DNA of 64,000 nucleotides, from assembly GCA_004431415.1 (NCBI GenBank), contig QPMI01000524.1, forward strand, positions 186,001 through 250,000. Reading direction: 5' to 3'. The notes beneath the pieces were generated by a model. It did no database searches. It had not been told where the DNA came from and saw only the letters and a program-made list of their open reading frames with translations. Source of the DNA: Cyanophora paradoxa. Taxonomy: Eukaryota; Glaucocystophyceae; Cyanophorales; Cyanophoraceae. Within the stretch, counting starts at the first letter, position 1, and each line of letters opens with the position of its first letter. The position numbers and the translations under genes are program-made. Shown in pieces: positions 1 through 11,210 of the stretch.

Positions 1-103
1 TCGCGTGAGGATGCGAGGGCGCGCGGAAAGTTGTGCAGGTCCGTCCAGGATCGAATTTTCGGGGTGGGCTGGGTCCTCGCGGCCCGGCGCACCTGCAAAG
101 CGT

Positions 104-620
104 GCGGAAAGCTTCTTCTACATCTCAGATGGTTATGCTATTGTTCCGCGCATGCGCCGCGGCGTGGGCGCGCGGAAAGATGTCCGGGGCTGTGCAGGAT
201 CGAATTTTTGCCGTCGGGTACCTTCCTGCGCTGTTCGGCATCCGAAAAGCGGATTTCGGGGGTGCGCAGGCCCTGCTATGTCTATGCGCGCCGGTACGCA
301 TCGATTGCGCGCGTCGCGGGACCGGGCGGGACCGGCCGGATCAAATGTTCGGCCGATTCTTCGGACTGGAGAATCGAGGGCGCCCGAAATCGAGCTTGCG
401 GCGATGCGCTCGCCCTCGCCCGTCATTCTGTATCGTTCTGGGGCGTCCCTGGCGCGATTTCGTCGCGGGACCGGGCGGGACCGGGTCCCACGTCCTGACT
501 TGGACTGCATTTGTCGGAGGTTAAGTACCGGAATTGATTCAGAGGGAAATTCGATTTTCGCGGGACGCCTACGGGAGAGCGGTCGTCTTAGGGGAGCCAC
601 GACGCTAAAAATGGATCTAG
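104..620. repeat. Satellite block tail, copy 1
   Basis: This ~500 bp GC-rich segment follows the second monomer of the first block. It is nearly identical to 1745-2262 (offset 1641 bp) and to 5462-5965 (offset about 5358 bp). Shortened relatives lie at about 2985-3270 and 3842-4310. Long frames on both strands are repeat shadows. Confidence 0.8.
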
Positions 621-674
621 AGAGGTTTGTGGGGGTTCGGGTGGGTGTGTTACCAGCAGCAATCGCGTCCGTGT

Positions 675-701
675 CGAGGCAGAATTAATAATTCTGGCTC
701 G
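675..701. repeat. 27 bp palindrome, copy 1 (one mismatch)
   Basis: Arms CGAGGCAGAATTA and TAATTCTGGCTCG flank a single A. One arm position differs from the perfect copies at 2316 and 6013. The same ~70 bp context (GACACGGAAATTATTT) follows all three copies. Confidence 0.7.
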
Positions 702-748
702 AGGGAGTGCGACACGGAAATTATTTGGCACGGGGGATCTCGAGTGGA

Positions 749-822
749 AACAAGATCCGTGCTCCTGCGGAGCACTAAGTACGGCGAAGCCTCGCGGACG
801 CCCTCGCGGCTGTCACAGTAGG
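749..822. repeat. 74 bp dispersed repeat, copy 1
   Basis: The segment beginning ACAAGATCCGTGCTCCTGCG and ending GGCTGTCACAGTA is repeated almost exactly at 4492-4562. Confidence 0.75.
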
Positions 823-1744
823 CCTATAGGGCACTGGCCAGCGGCCTGGCCGATCGCGAACAGCTTTCTGGCTGGATCCGGAAGCTGGCTGGCTGACGGC
901 CAGTACTTGTCCAGCGCTGGCCGGCTAGAGGAATATAACTAGAGGAATATTAATGTACTGAGGAAATAAAGGGATGCCGGAGCAAGTTGAGAGGAGATGA
1001 ATTATATAATATTGTTGAGAGGGAGGCCCGGGAGGGGCGAGATTCTCAAGGCCAGACGCATGCACAGAGCTTGCGAATCGCTTAAACAGAATCTTGAATG
1101 CATATAGCATCGATGTGCGGGGCTGCGGAGGCGAGGGCACGCGGAAAGCTTTGCAGGCCTGGCCAGGATCGAATTTTCGGGGTCGGCTGGATTCTCGCGC
1201 CCTGTCGCATCTTTATGCGCATCTTTAGAGTTCGCGATTCAGCTGGATTCATCTTTTATTTCGGGGTCGGCTGGATTCATGCGCATCTTTAGAGTTCGCG
1301 AAAAGCTTAAGAAAGATCTCAAATTACTAGTGTAGGGATGCGCACGCGTGAGGATGCGAGGGCGCGCGGAAAGCTGTGCAGGTCCGTCCAGGATCGAATT
1401 TTCGGCGTCGGCTGGGTCCTCGCGGCCCGGCACATCTGCAATGCGTGCGGAAGGCTTTGTCTACATCTGAAATGCTTATCATATTGTTCCGCGCATGCGC
1501 CGCGGCGTTGGCGCACGGAAAGATGTCCGGGTCTGTTCAGAATCGATTTTTTGCCGTCGGCTGGGTTCTCGTGCTCTTCCGCGTCTTCAAAGCTTGTGGA
1601 AGGCTTCAATAAAATGTGAAATGAATATTGTAGCGATGCGCATGCGCGAGGATGCGAGGGCGCAAGAACAGGTCTTCAGGTCTGTAGAGGATCGAATTTT
1701 CGGGGTCGGCTGGGTCCTCGTGGCCCGGCGCATTTAGAGACCGT

Positions 1745-2262
1745 GCAAAAGGCTTCTCCTACATCTCAAATGCTTATGCTATCGATCCGCGCATGCGCCG
1801 CGGCGTCGGCGCGCGGAAAGTTGCCCGGGACTGTGCAGGATCGATTTTTTGCCGTCGGGAGCCTTCCTGCGCTGCTCTGGCTCCGAAAAGCGGATTTCGG
1901 GGGTGCGCAGGCCCTGCTATGTCTATGCGCGCCGGTACGCATCGATTGCGCGCGTCGCGGGACCGGGCGGGACCGGCCGGATCAAATGTTCGGCCGATTC
2001 TTCGGACTGGAGAATCGAGGGCGCCCGAAATCGAGCTTGCGGCGATGCGCTCGCCCTCGCCCGTCATTCTGTATCGTTCTGGGGCGTCCCTGGCGCGATT
2101 TCGTCGCGGGACCGGGCGGGACCGGGTCCCACCTTCTGACTCGGACTGTGTTTGTCGGGGGTTAAGTACCGGAATTGATCCAGAGGGAAATTCGATTTTC
2201 GCGCGACGCCCACGGGGGAGCGGTCGTCTTAGGGGAGCCAGGACGCTAAAAATGGATCTAGA
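1745..2262. repeat. Satellite block tail, copy 2
   Basis: Second full copy of the ~500 bp tail, with only scattered substitutions against copy 1. It ends in the same AAAATGGATCTAGAG segment and then runs into the palindrome at 2316-2342. Confidence 0.8.
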
Positions 2263-2315
2263 GGGGTCTGTGGGGGTTCGGGCAGCTGTGTAATGTCCAT
2301 CAATCGCGTCTGTGT

Positions 2316-2342
2316 CGAGGCAGAATTAATAATTCTGCCTCG
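2316..2342. repeat. 27 bp perfect palindrome, copy 2
   Basis: The 13 bp arm CGAGGCAGAATTA, a central A, then the exact reverse complement. It could form a hairpin. Confidence 0.8.
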
Positions 2343-4491
2343 AGGGAGTGTGACACGGAAATTATTTAGCAGGGGGGATCTTGAGTGGAAAAAAAGGTTA
2401 AAAAAGGAATTTCGGTCGGCGGTTTTTGGGTTTGAGACAAGCCCTGGGCCCCTGCGGGTCCCAAACATCGGGCGAAGCCTCTGCCGCCCACCTTGCGCCC
2501 CCCTTGTTCATCACGGCCCGTTGTGGCTGTTGCTGGGTCGGCGGGGGAGGGAGAGGGGAGGGGAGCCCTGCTGAGAGGGAATATTATTGGGCTTGAGAAT
2601 AATATAATGAGGGGAGGAGTAGTGCTGCCAATCAGCTAGTTGTAGTTGAGCTCGAGGCCCTGAGGAAAGTGAGGGGAGAGCGTTGAGGGGAGGGGCCGAG
2701 ATTCTCGCGGCCGGGCGCATGCGCACAGCCTATAAATCGCTTAAACAGATTCTCGGATGCATGCAGGATCGATGTGCAGGGCTGCAGAGACACGGGCGCG
2801 CGGAAATATGTGCAGGTCTGTCCAGGATCGCAATTTTGGCGTCGGCTGGGTTCTCGTGCTCCGTCGCCAACACAGAGCTTGCGGAAGGCTTCTTTTAGAT
2901 CTCAAATGAATACTGTAGCGATGGGCATGGGTGAGGATGCGAGGACGCGCGGAAAGATGCACAGGTCCGTCCGTAAGGCTTCTTCTACATCTTAAATGCA
3001 TATACTATTGATCCGCGCATGCGCCGCAGCCTGGGCGCGCGGAAAGTTGTCCGGGGCTGTGCAGGATCGAATTTTTGCCGTCGTGCACCTTCCTGCGCTG
3101 TTCCGGCTGCGAAAAGCGGATATCTGGAGTGCGCAGGCCCTGCTATGTCTATGCGCGCCAGTACGCATCGCATGCGCGCGTCGGGGGACCGGCCGGGACC
3201 GGCTGGATCAAAATTTCGACCGAGGTTTTGGACTGGAGCGTCGAGGGCGGCCGAAATCGAGCTTGCCGCGATGGGTCACCGGGTCCGTGGGGAGCTCGAG
3301 GGAGAGGGGAGGGGAGGACTGCTGAGAGGAAATATAATTATGGGAGGAGTTGTCCTGAGAGGAGCTGTCCTTAGAGAATATAATTATGAAAATAGGAGAA
3401 TTGGTGCAGCTGAGAGAGAATATAATGAGGGGAGGAGTGGTGCTGCCAATCAACTAGCAGTAGTTGAGGTCCAGGCCCTGAGGAAATTGACAGGAGATTG
3501 TTGAGGGGACGGGCGAGGTTCTCGCGGCCAGGCGCAGAGCTTATAAATCGCTTAAACAGATTCTCGGATGCATGCAGGGTCGATGTGCAGGGCTGCAGAG
3601 GCAAGGGCGCGCGGAAATATGCGCAGGTCTGTCCAGGATCGAAAATTTGGCGTTGGCTGGGTTCTCGTGCTCTGTCGCGCCCACAGAGCTTGCGGAGGCT
3701 TCGTTTAGATCTCAAATGAATACTGTAGCGATGGGCATGGGTGAGGACGCGAGGGCGCGCGGAAAGATGCACAGGTCTGTCCAGGATCGAATTTTCGGGG
3801 TCGGCTGGGTGCCCGTGGCCCGGCGCATTTAGAGACCGTGCGAAAGGCTTCTTCTACATCTCAAATGCTTATGCTATCGTTCCGCGCATGCGCCGCGGCG
3901 TCGGCGCGCGGAAAGATGCCCGGGGCTGTGGAGGATCGAATTTCTGCTGTCGGGTACCTTCCTGCGCTGTTCCGGCTCCGAAAAGCGGATATCTGGAGTG
4001 CGCAGGCCCTGCTATGTCTATGCGCGCCAGTACGCATCGCATGCTCGCGTCGGGGGACCGGTCGGGACCGGCAGGATCAAAATTTCGGCCGAGTCTCTGG
4101 ACTGGAGCGTCGGCGGCGGCCGAAATCGAGCTTGCAGCGGTGCGCGCGCTCTTGGCTGTCATTCTGAGCGCTGTGGCGCGTCTTCGGCACGCTTTCGTCG
4201 CGGGACCGGGTCCCACTTTTTGGGGTTTCGCGATCGAGCCGGGGGTATAAATACCGGAATTGATCCGTGAGGGAAATTCGATTTTCGCGATGCCCACGGG
4301 AGAGCGATCGAATCGTCTTGGGTAAATTCTAGGGGAGCCATGAGTGCGAAAATAGATCAATGGAGCCGTGTAACTCTGTGTCACTTCGGAGATCGTTCGC
4401 CTTCATTGCGGAGGTTGCGAATCTGGACGCTCGGACCAATCGGAGTCGAGTGGAAAAAAAATAAAATCGGGCGTTCACCATCGACTTACGG

Positions 4492-4562
4492 ACAAGATCC
4501 GTGCTCCTGCGGAGCACTAAGTTCGGCGAAGCCTCGCGGACGCCCTCGCGGCTGTCACAGTA
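4492..4562. repeat. 74 bp dispersed repeat, copy 2
   Basis: Near-exact second copy of 749-822. It lies in the spacer between two satellite blocks. Confidence 0.75.
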
Positions 4563-5461
4563 CGTGGGCGGCCAGCTGCAGCCCCGCGCACGCGCCCAGC
4601 TGCATGGCCGGGTTTCGCCGGCTTGGCAATGGGCTGGCCCGCTATAGCGAGCTCGAGGGAGAGCTGGCTGGCCAGAGAGCAATGTAATGAGGAGAGGGAA
4701 TATATAATTAATCAGGGGAGGAGTTGGACCGGTAACGCTTGCTTTTAACTGGTGGAGCAGATTGAGAGGAGATTAATTTAATATTAATAAATTGTTGGGG
4801 GGGAGTCCCGGGAGGGGCGAGTTTCTCGCAGCCAGGCGCATGCGCAGATCTAGAGCTCGCGGATCGCTTAAACAGAACCTAGAATGCATATAGCATCAAT
4901 GTGGAGGGCTGCCAGGCTGCGGAGGCGAGGGCGCGCGGAAAGCTGTGCAGGCCCGTTCAGGATCGAATTTTTGCGTCGGCTGCGTTCTCGTGCCCTGTCG
5001 CGCCCACGGAGGTTGCGGAAAGCATTTAAAAGATGTCAAATTAATATAGTAACGATGCGCTCGTGTGAGGATGCGAGGGCGCGCGGAAAGATGTTCAGGT
5101 CCGTACAGGATCGAATTTTCGGGGTCGGCTGGGTCCTCGCGGCCTGGTGCGTTTAGAGACCGTGCGGAAGTCTTCTTCTACCTCTAAAATGCTTATGCTA
5201 TTGTTCCGCGCATGCGCCGCAGCGTGGGCGCGCGGAAAGATGGCCGGGTCCGTGCAGGATCGAATTTTTGCCGTCGGCTGGGTTCTCGTGCTCTTTCGCG
5301 TCTTCGAAGTCTGTGGAAGGCTTTGATAAAATCTCAACTGAATATTGTGGCGATGCGCATGCGCGAGGACGCGAGGGCGCGCGGAAAGATGTGCAGGTCC
5401 GTGAAGGATCGAAATTTCGGGGTCGGCTGGGTCCCCGCGGCCCGGCGCATCTGTAAAGCGT

Positions 5462-5965
5462 GCGGAATGCTTTGTCTACATCTCAAATGCTTATGCTATC
5501 GTTCCGCGCATGCGCCGCGGCGTGGGCGCGCGGAAAGATCTCCGGGCCTGTCTAGGATCGAATTTTTGCCGTCGGGTACCTTCCTGCGCTCTTCCGGCTC
5601 CGAAAAGCGGATTTCGGGGGTGCGCAGGCGCTGCTATGTTTATGCGCGCCCGTACGCATCGATTGCGCGCGTCGCGGGACCGGCCGGAACCGGCCGGATC
5701 AAATTTTCGGACGACTCTTCGCACTGGAGCGTCGACGGCGCGCGAAATCGGGTTTGCGGCGATGCGCTCGCCCTCGCGCGTCATTCTGTATCGTTCTGGG
5801 GCGTCCCTGGCGCGATTTTGTCGCGGGACCGGGCGGGACCGGGTCCCACCTTCTGACTCGGACTGCGTTTGTCGGAGGTTAAGTATCGGAATTGATCCGG
5901 AATATTCGCGCGACGCCCACGGGAGAGCGGTCGTCTTAGGGGAGCCAGGACGCTAAAAATGGCTG
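5462..5965. repeat. Satellite block tail, copy 3
   Basis: Third full copy, more diverged and with a short deletion near 5900. It ends in AAAAATGGCTGTGTGG and is followed by the palindrome at 6013-6039. Confidence 0.75.
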
Positions 5966-6012
5966 TGTGGGAGTTCGGGCAGCTGTGTAGTCTAGAGCAA
6001 TCGCCTCCGTGT

Positions 6013-6039
6013 CGAGGCAGAATTAATAATTCTGCCTCG
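6013..6039. repeat. 27 bp perfect palindrome, copy 3
   Basis: Identical to the copy at 2316-2342 and followed by the same GACACGG-ATTATTTAGCAGG context. It lies at the end of the satellite. Confidence 0.8.
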
Positions 6040-6136
6040 AGGGAGTGCGACACGGATATTATTTAGCAGGGGGGATCTCGAGTGGAAAAAAAGGTTAAAA
6101 AAGGAATTTGGCTCGTTGGTTTTTGGGTTTGAGAAA

Positions 6137-6245
6137 GAGGCTTCGCCTGAAGAGGCTTCGCCCGAAAGAGGCTTCGCCTGAAAAAGGTAAAAAAAGGAAT
6201 ATGGGTCGGCGGTTTTTGGGTTTGAGAAAGAGGCTTCGCCTGAAG
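6137..6245. repeat. GAGGCTTCGCCTGAA short repeats
   Basis: Four copies of a ~15 bp unit, three close together and one after a repeated AAAAAAGG/TTTTTGGGTTTGAG segment. The unit contains a small palindrome (AGGCTTCGCCT). No function is evident. Confidence 0.65.
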
Positions 6246-6249
6246 GTCT

Positions 6250-8030
6250 TCCCCCCTTGCTTCCCGTTCCCTCGCTTCAGCCAAAAGTTTTCTATGAGGC
6301 CGTTTTCGAGGTCCAGTATGCAACACCAGAAAAAAATGATGCTTTATTCGCGTTCCGATTGGCTCGTTGGACCGGTCAGCCTTCGACTTTCGAGCGTCAA
6401 AGTCGAGGGGGAAAAGTGGTTTTCGAGCTAGGGGAAAACGAACTTCGAAAATTCTCCTCACTCGATCCGGTCTTCGAATTTCTTGCGCGGTTATGCATGG
6501 AACCAGTTCTCCCTAGCTGTCTCCGGATCCTCTAGATTTCGGCTTCGTCGCAGTGCGCCGCGTACGCCTTGCTCTTACTTGCGCGGTTCTGCATGGAACC
6601 ACTTCGAATTCTCCCTAGCGCTGTCTCCTCTAGATTTCCACTTCCTCGCACTGCGCCGCGTACGCCGCACGGCACTGCGTGCTCTCTTGCTGCGCTCAGC
6701 ACGCGTACGTCTCCGAAATCGAGCTTATACCGCAGAACCGCGTGCGCCGCTGCCCGCAGCCGAGCACGCCGGCCGGGCCGGGCGCTCTTGTTGCGGTCGA
6801 CACTCCGCTGCTCGGCTTCTCGGTTTCGCCGCGGTGCTTGCTTCGGCAGATTGCCCCGCAGCCTTATATATGCCCGCTAGCAGCTTCGCCGAAATGAGAA
6901 AAGCTGTGCTCAAGCGAGGGACGGGAAAAAAGCACCGACAGCACACAAACTGATCCCGGTTCCCCCCTTGCACCCCCGGCGCGAAAATCGCGGCCGGCCC
7001 ACTAGTATGAGACAAAGTCGTTGTGTGCCACGAGGTGGGTTTTGAATATACATGATGCGCTAGTTTAAAAATTATCAAAATAAACAATTTAGACAGAGCC
7101 TTATTACTGCGAATTACATTCGAATGATTCATAGATTATTATAAACCACCTCCAAGAAGTGCTGAAAGCTTAAAGTAGCTTATCTGTACCCTTAAGCTTG
7201 CGGCACAATTTTGTACCCTTGCGGCACAATTCTGTACCCTGAGTGGACCCCCCCTGTTTCTTCTCCCCCCTCCCCCGTAACCGCGCGCGGTTGCCTAGTT
7301 GTATGAATTCGCACACACCGAGACAAATGGCTAGAGATATAACTGCGGTGTCCATCTGTGTCAAGTCGAGAGATGAACCTACGGGACTAGGCCTTTCGGA
7401 CATCGGACCGGGTGGAGCTCGGAACCGCGCGCGGTTGCGGGCCCCCGTTTAAAAACAAAGACCTGCCACCATCACGCCTTGAAGCCCCAAGGCCCAAGGC
7501 CACTCCTGCTCTGCAGGGACTCCCTTGTTAAATGTTAAGTTAAGGACATGAGCCCGATGGCCGGCAGCGGCGGGGCGCGCGGGGCCAGGCCTATAGCTAG
7601 GGGGACTGGGGTAGCTATAGGGGTTAGGGCGGGGGGCGTGGGGGGGGGGGGGGGGGGGGGCACTGGTAGCCACGAAGTGCTGTCACACCGGTGTGACAGC
7701 TTCGATTTCACACCTTTTGAGCCGATTTCACCCCCTTGTTGTCACCCCCTCTAGGACAACGTCGCCGCGGAGCGCTGTAAGCGCGTATATATGCTATGTT
7801 TTGCATATCTAGATAGAATCCGTTACGAGCCGATGGCCTGCTTGCGTCCCTAGCGAGATCCCGCTGTGTGATTTGCGCGCCCCTGAACGCGGCTCCCAGG
7901 CTGCGCGCGGGCTGCGGAGAGACACCCAAACGTCATCATAGATCATTACGACACAAAAGCTCACATAAGCTAGCGACGGTCGCTGCCCCCGGGGTGACGA
8001 CTTCGATTTCACACCTTTGAAGTCGATTGC
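6250..8030. other. Spacer without a supported gene
   Basis: Mixed-composition DNA with a 20-plus G run near 7639-7660, an AT-rich stretch at 7030-7170 and CTAG-rich palindromic sequence. One frame at 6257-6535 reads somewhat like protein but has no recognisable domain, start context or neighbours. Positions about 7350-7425 are repeated in inverted orientation at 37617-37702. Confidence 0.5.
7350..7425 (+). repeat. ~75 bp dispersed inverted repeat, left copy
   Basis: Contains GAACCTACGGGACTA and CGGACATCGGACCGGG. The reverse complement is at 37617-37702, about 30 kb away, with only small differences. Confidence 0.75.
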
Positions 8031-8377
8031 GGTGCGGGGCGAGCGCAGCGACGTCGCCGGGCCGGCTAAGTGGCTAAAGCCTTCTATCTAGCTGTGCGGT
8101 GCACGTAGATGTGCGGGTGAAGCGCTGGGAGTCGCTGGCCGATCGCTGACGCCAAGATAGGCGTGCCGTACCCCCCCCCCGCGTCGCCCCCCCAAGAGGA
8201 AACTCGGGGGTGTGACTTCGGGGGTGTGACTTCGGGGGAGTGACGTGGGCGCTCGCTCTCTAGCGTAGGACGCTCTAGATCTATAGCTAGAACTAGATCT
8301 CTAGCGTACCATGAGCGCTAGCATGTGCATACGCCAGCCGACCAGCCACAACGAGAGCCTGCAGCTGCGCCCCGGTC
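8031..8377 (+). repeat. Start-codon module, copy 1
   Basis: A ~345 bp module runs from GGTGCGGGGCGAGCGCAGCG to a start codon at 8311 followed by 15 shared codons (MSASMCIRQPTSHNE). It holds direct repeats GGGGGTGTGACTTC and a palindrome-rich segment (TCTAGATCTATAGCTAGA) just upstream of the ATG. Here the shared frame continues only briefly and stops near 8455, so this copy looks dead or heads a different exon. It is almost identical to 10672-11017. Confidence 0.8.
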
Positions 8378-8924
8378 CATCGGGGTCCGGCGGGAGCACG
8401 GCCACGTGCACGGTCGGCGCGCGTGCAGCGGGACATCGATATCGATATCATTGACTTGACCGGCGACAGCGACAGCGACAGCGACCGCTTCTTCTTTCCT
8501 CCGCCCGCCGCCGCATGCGCAGCTCATCAACGCGAACCTGACAAGCTCGAGATAAAGCAGCACCCGGCCGGCGGCCCCCGATCCTGATCCTCCGCCCGCT
8601 CAGATCACATGTCATAGCTATAGTACTCGTGTGGCGTAGCACCTCCATATGCACGTGGCACCTGTAACATGCTTCGCTTTGATTTCTGGCCGGTGTTTGA
8701 GCCCGAGGCGGGTCTGCGCATGCTGCTACCAAGGAATGGGTATGGCCGTACGGGGTGGGGGACGTCGACTCTGTTTGGGGGCATGTAGTAATGCTTCAAG
8801 TTTCCCCCGTGAAATGGCAGTTTTGTGCTTCCTCGGTGCCAGGCTGCTACATATCAGGGTCTAGCTGCTCATGATTAGGGCCTGCCTTTTAACGTTGTTG
8901 TGTGATATTGCCCAGTACTAGTGG
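8378..8924. other. Spacer without a supported gene
   Basis: Contains the alternating ATCGATATCGATAT near 8433 and a short GACAGC repeat. No open frame has convincing coding character. Confidence 0.4.
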
Positions 8925-9150
8925 GATCATACTACTGATAGCCCTAGCCTATATATATGTAGATAGCAGCAGCAGGGAACCAGCGCGGAACCAGCGGAAA
9001 CAGAACAGCTGCAGAAGATGAGTTGCCAGAGAGTGCCAGATTGTGGGATCATACTACTGATAGCCCTAGCCTCTATAGTTAGCAGCAGCAGGGAACCAGC
9101 GGAACCAGCGGAAACAGCACGGAAGATGGGCTGCCAGAGTGCCAGATTGC
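8925..9150. repeat. Tandem pair of ~110 bp dispersed repeats
   Basis: Two adjacent copies begin with GGGATCATACTACTGATAGC and continue through GCAGCAGCAGGGAACCAGCG to AAGATGxGxTGCCAGAG. A third, more diverged copy lies at 14763-14865. GGAACCAGC and GCGGAAACAGC cores recur near 11040, 19050, 23146, 30575, 30640 and 38535. This suggests an old short interspersed family. Confidence 0.7.
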
Positions 9151-9361
9151 AGACAAACTTGAAAGGTGACAGATCACAGTTTACACGCTCTGATTTCTTT
9201 CTTTTATTCTTGTCAGTTTTGGATCTTTTTCTTGTCTTTCTTTGTGCTCTTGTCTTAGTTAATTTGCTTCTTTTGTCCTTGTGCCCCCTGGGCAGCCCCC
9301 TCTAAGGACAAGCTTCAGTGCAATATTCGACATATATATATTGCTTCAGTTGTCGCCTGAA
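9151..9361. other. Pyrimidine-rich spacer
   Basis: A T/C-rich tract at 9190-9300 lies downstream of the minus-strand gene at 9362. It may hold 3' transcript sequence of a neighbour. No gene is supported. Confidence 0.35.
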
Positions 9362-10403
9362 TTAGGCGAGCCTGGGCCCCGGAACGACCGCGAGGCGGCG
9401 CAGGCGGTCCATGCCGATGGTTATGCCAAGAGCAGCAGCCTCAAGTGGAGAGATGGCGCCGGGAATCGCCCGCAGCCATTCCAGCTCACGCTCGATGCCC
9501 GACTTCGCATTCCAGATTGTCTTGCCCACCGCACGTGCCATCGCGAGGCCTGCATCGGCAGTGCCGGCGTTCCACTGCCAGGAGAATCAGCCAAACCACC
9601 TGGCTTGTGGTTGAGCAGAAAAGGCCGGACGGCGTGCTCACGGTCCGGGGCGGGGTCGGGGTTGTCGTCCAGCGAAGTAACTGGGTCACCCGGTGAACGG
9701 CAATGACGTGCTCCTGCGGGAAGCGATCGATCCTGTCGATGATGGCGTCCAGTTCTGCGTCCACCATGGCCGCAATTGCGGCCGAATCGCCGCGCCTTAA
9801 AAGATGGACGGCGTCCTTGGCTTCCTTGCGAGCCTCTGCGAGCTTCTTGCCCAGCTCGCCGCACTCCGACAGGCAGAGAAGCACGTGCTCCTGCGTCAGC
9901 ATCATCACAGAGGGGGCGTGCGCGAGGCTCCCGAACCCGCTCTGCACCAAGAAGCCGCTTTCGAGGGCGCGGAGGGGGGTCGACGAGTCGAGGCGGCTCT
10001 CCTCACCGCACGCTGGGCAGACGCCGCGGGCGAGCTGCGCCAGGAGCGCAGCGTCGAGTACGCTTGGGCCGGTCGGCGGGTGCAGCACAGACGCGGGAAC
10101 CGGCGGACCCGGGCCTATTGCTGGGCGCGGCGGGGCGCCGGTGGCGACGCCCGTGCCCGCGCCGGGCGGCGGCGGTGAGGCCAACGGGGGAGACACGGAG
10201 GGGGCGGGCATGGGGGGGGAGCGGGAGCTGGCCGTGGCCGCGGGCCGGCCACTGCTGCCTGCTGCCACTGCGGCCGGCGGTGGTCCTTTCTTCTTAAGCC
10301 ATCGGCCACGTGCACCGCGCCCCGGCGTCCGCCACCCGCCACTCTCTTGATCCCGGTCGGCAGCCGTGCGTGCCTGCATGTACAGGTAGAGTGGAGTCCG
10401 CAT
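9362..10403 (-). CDS. Unknown two-exon protein with proline-rich N-terminus
   Basis: I do not recognise this gene. Exon 1 (10403-9690, ATG start) encodes a proline/alanine-rich N-terminal third. A segment with a CPAC pair follows (GVCPACGEES), then a charged helical region (KLAEARKEAKDAVHLLRR, AIIDRIDRFPQEH). A GT-AG intron at 9689-9575 (115 bp, phase 0) leads to exon 2 (9574-9362), 70 codons with an amphipathic, helix-like sequence (KTIWNAKSGIERELEWLRAI) and a TAA stop. Removing the intron extends a good coding frame, whereas reading through gives low-complexity sequence. The exon model is an inference; another 5' exon is possible. Confidence 0.55.
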
Positions 10404-10671
10404 ATGCAGGTCTGCGCATAGAGCACGCCGCCCCTAGGCGTTCAGCGCGCACCTCGGCCGGCGCCGCGGCGATAAGGAGCGCTTGCTCCTCGTTCCGCTT
10501 CACACCGTTCCAATACGTAAGCTCAAGCGACTGCCTCTGCGTCTGCCGGACTCGGGTAAGGTTCTGCTCATGCGGCTCGGGCGGAGAGCCGGTCCCACCA
10601 GTGCGAGATATGCCTCGTTGTACGACATCGATATCGGAGATTTGCGAGGAAGTCTATTCGGAAGCCGGTGC
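10404..10671. other. Spacer without a supported gene
   Basis: Only short competing frames on both strands. Probably the 5' region of the minus-strand gene ending at 9362. Confidence 0.4.
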
Positions 10672-11017
10672 GGTGCGGGGCGAGCGCAGCGACGTCGCCG
10701 GGCCGGCTAAGTGGCTAAAGCGTTCTATCTAGCTGTGCGGTGCACGTAGATGTGCAGGTGAAGCGCTGGGAGTCGCTGGCCGATCGCTGACGCCAAGATA
10801 GGCGTGCCGTACCCCCCCCCGCGTCGCCCCCCCAAGAGGAAACTCGGGGGTGTGACTTCGGGGGTGTGACTTCGGGGGAGTGACGTGGGCGCTCGCTCTC
10901 TAGCGTAGGACGCTCTAGATCTATAGCTAGAACTAGATCTCTAGCGTACCATGAGCGCTAGCATGTGCATACGCCAGCCGACCAGCCACAACGAGAGCCT
11001 GCAGCTGCGCCCCGGTC
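10672..11017 (+). repeat. Start-codon module, copy 2
   Basis: Nearly identical to 8031-8377 (offset about 2640 bp, one base shorter). The shared ATG is at 10951 and the frame stops soon after, so no gene follows in frame. Five GGAACCAGC units lie just downstream (about 11040-11085). Confidence 0.8.
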
Positions 11018-11037
11018 ATGATCATGGTCTAGCTATA

Positions 11038-11086
11038 GTAACCAGCGGAACCAGCGGAACCAGCGGAACCAGCGGAACCAGCACGG
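11038..11086. repeat. GGAACCAGC minisatellite
   Basis: About five tandem 9 bp units. A three-unit version of the same sequence occurs at 38533-38562. Confidence 0.85.
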
Positions 11087-11210
11087 TATTCGAAGATGTG
11101 GCTGCTTGTTGTTCAGAACAAAATTGAAAGATACCAAAAACAGTCACATGTACATGTACATATGCATGTCGACGTCATGATAGAACTATTATTATTAGAG
11201 CATGTCTGCT

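Larger units (their letters stand above)
1..6093. repeat. Satellite-like array, ~149 bp monomers in higher-order blocks
   Basis: A core of the form AGGATCGAATTTT recurs at about 49, 199, 1168, 1392, 1540, 1690, 1839, 2826, 3065, 3637, 3785, 3934, 4961, 5109, 5259, 5407 and 5556. Inside each block the spacing is 148-150 bp. Monomers share GCGCGCGGAAAG about 25 bp before the core and a GTCGGCTGGGT-type segment after it. Blocks of two to five monomers are followed by a ~500 bp GC-rich tail and a purine-rich spacer (GAGGGGAGG runs). Many open frames cross the array in all frames, as expected for GC-rich repeats, and none looks like a protein. No rRNA or tRNA is recognisable. It could be subtelomeric, centromeric or spacer DNA. 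Confidence 0.85.

Noticed and set aside
5-5956. Long open frames of 130-230 codons on both strands in the first 6 kb
   Set aside because: They fall in the satellite array, occur in several frames at once, repeat with the array and are arginine/alanine-rich as expected for GC-rich repeats.
6257-6535. Possible small protein gene
   Set aside because: Only mild coding character, no domain and a CTG-type start; overlapping frames are equally long.
7639-7661. Poly-G runs as regulatory G-quadruplexes
   Set aside because: Homopolymer runs occur at many places here, including introns (21826, 22410). Their position shows no link to gene starts and lengths may be sequencing-limited.
8311-8600. Frame with IIDLTGDSDSDSD, resembling a SUMO-interaction motif
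   Set aside because: It lies out of frame with the start module at 8311 and has no supported start or partner exons.
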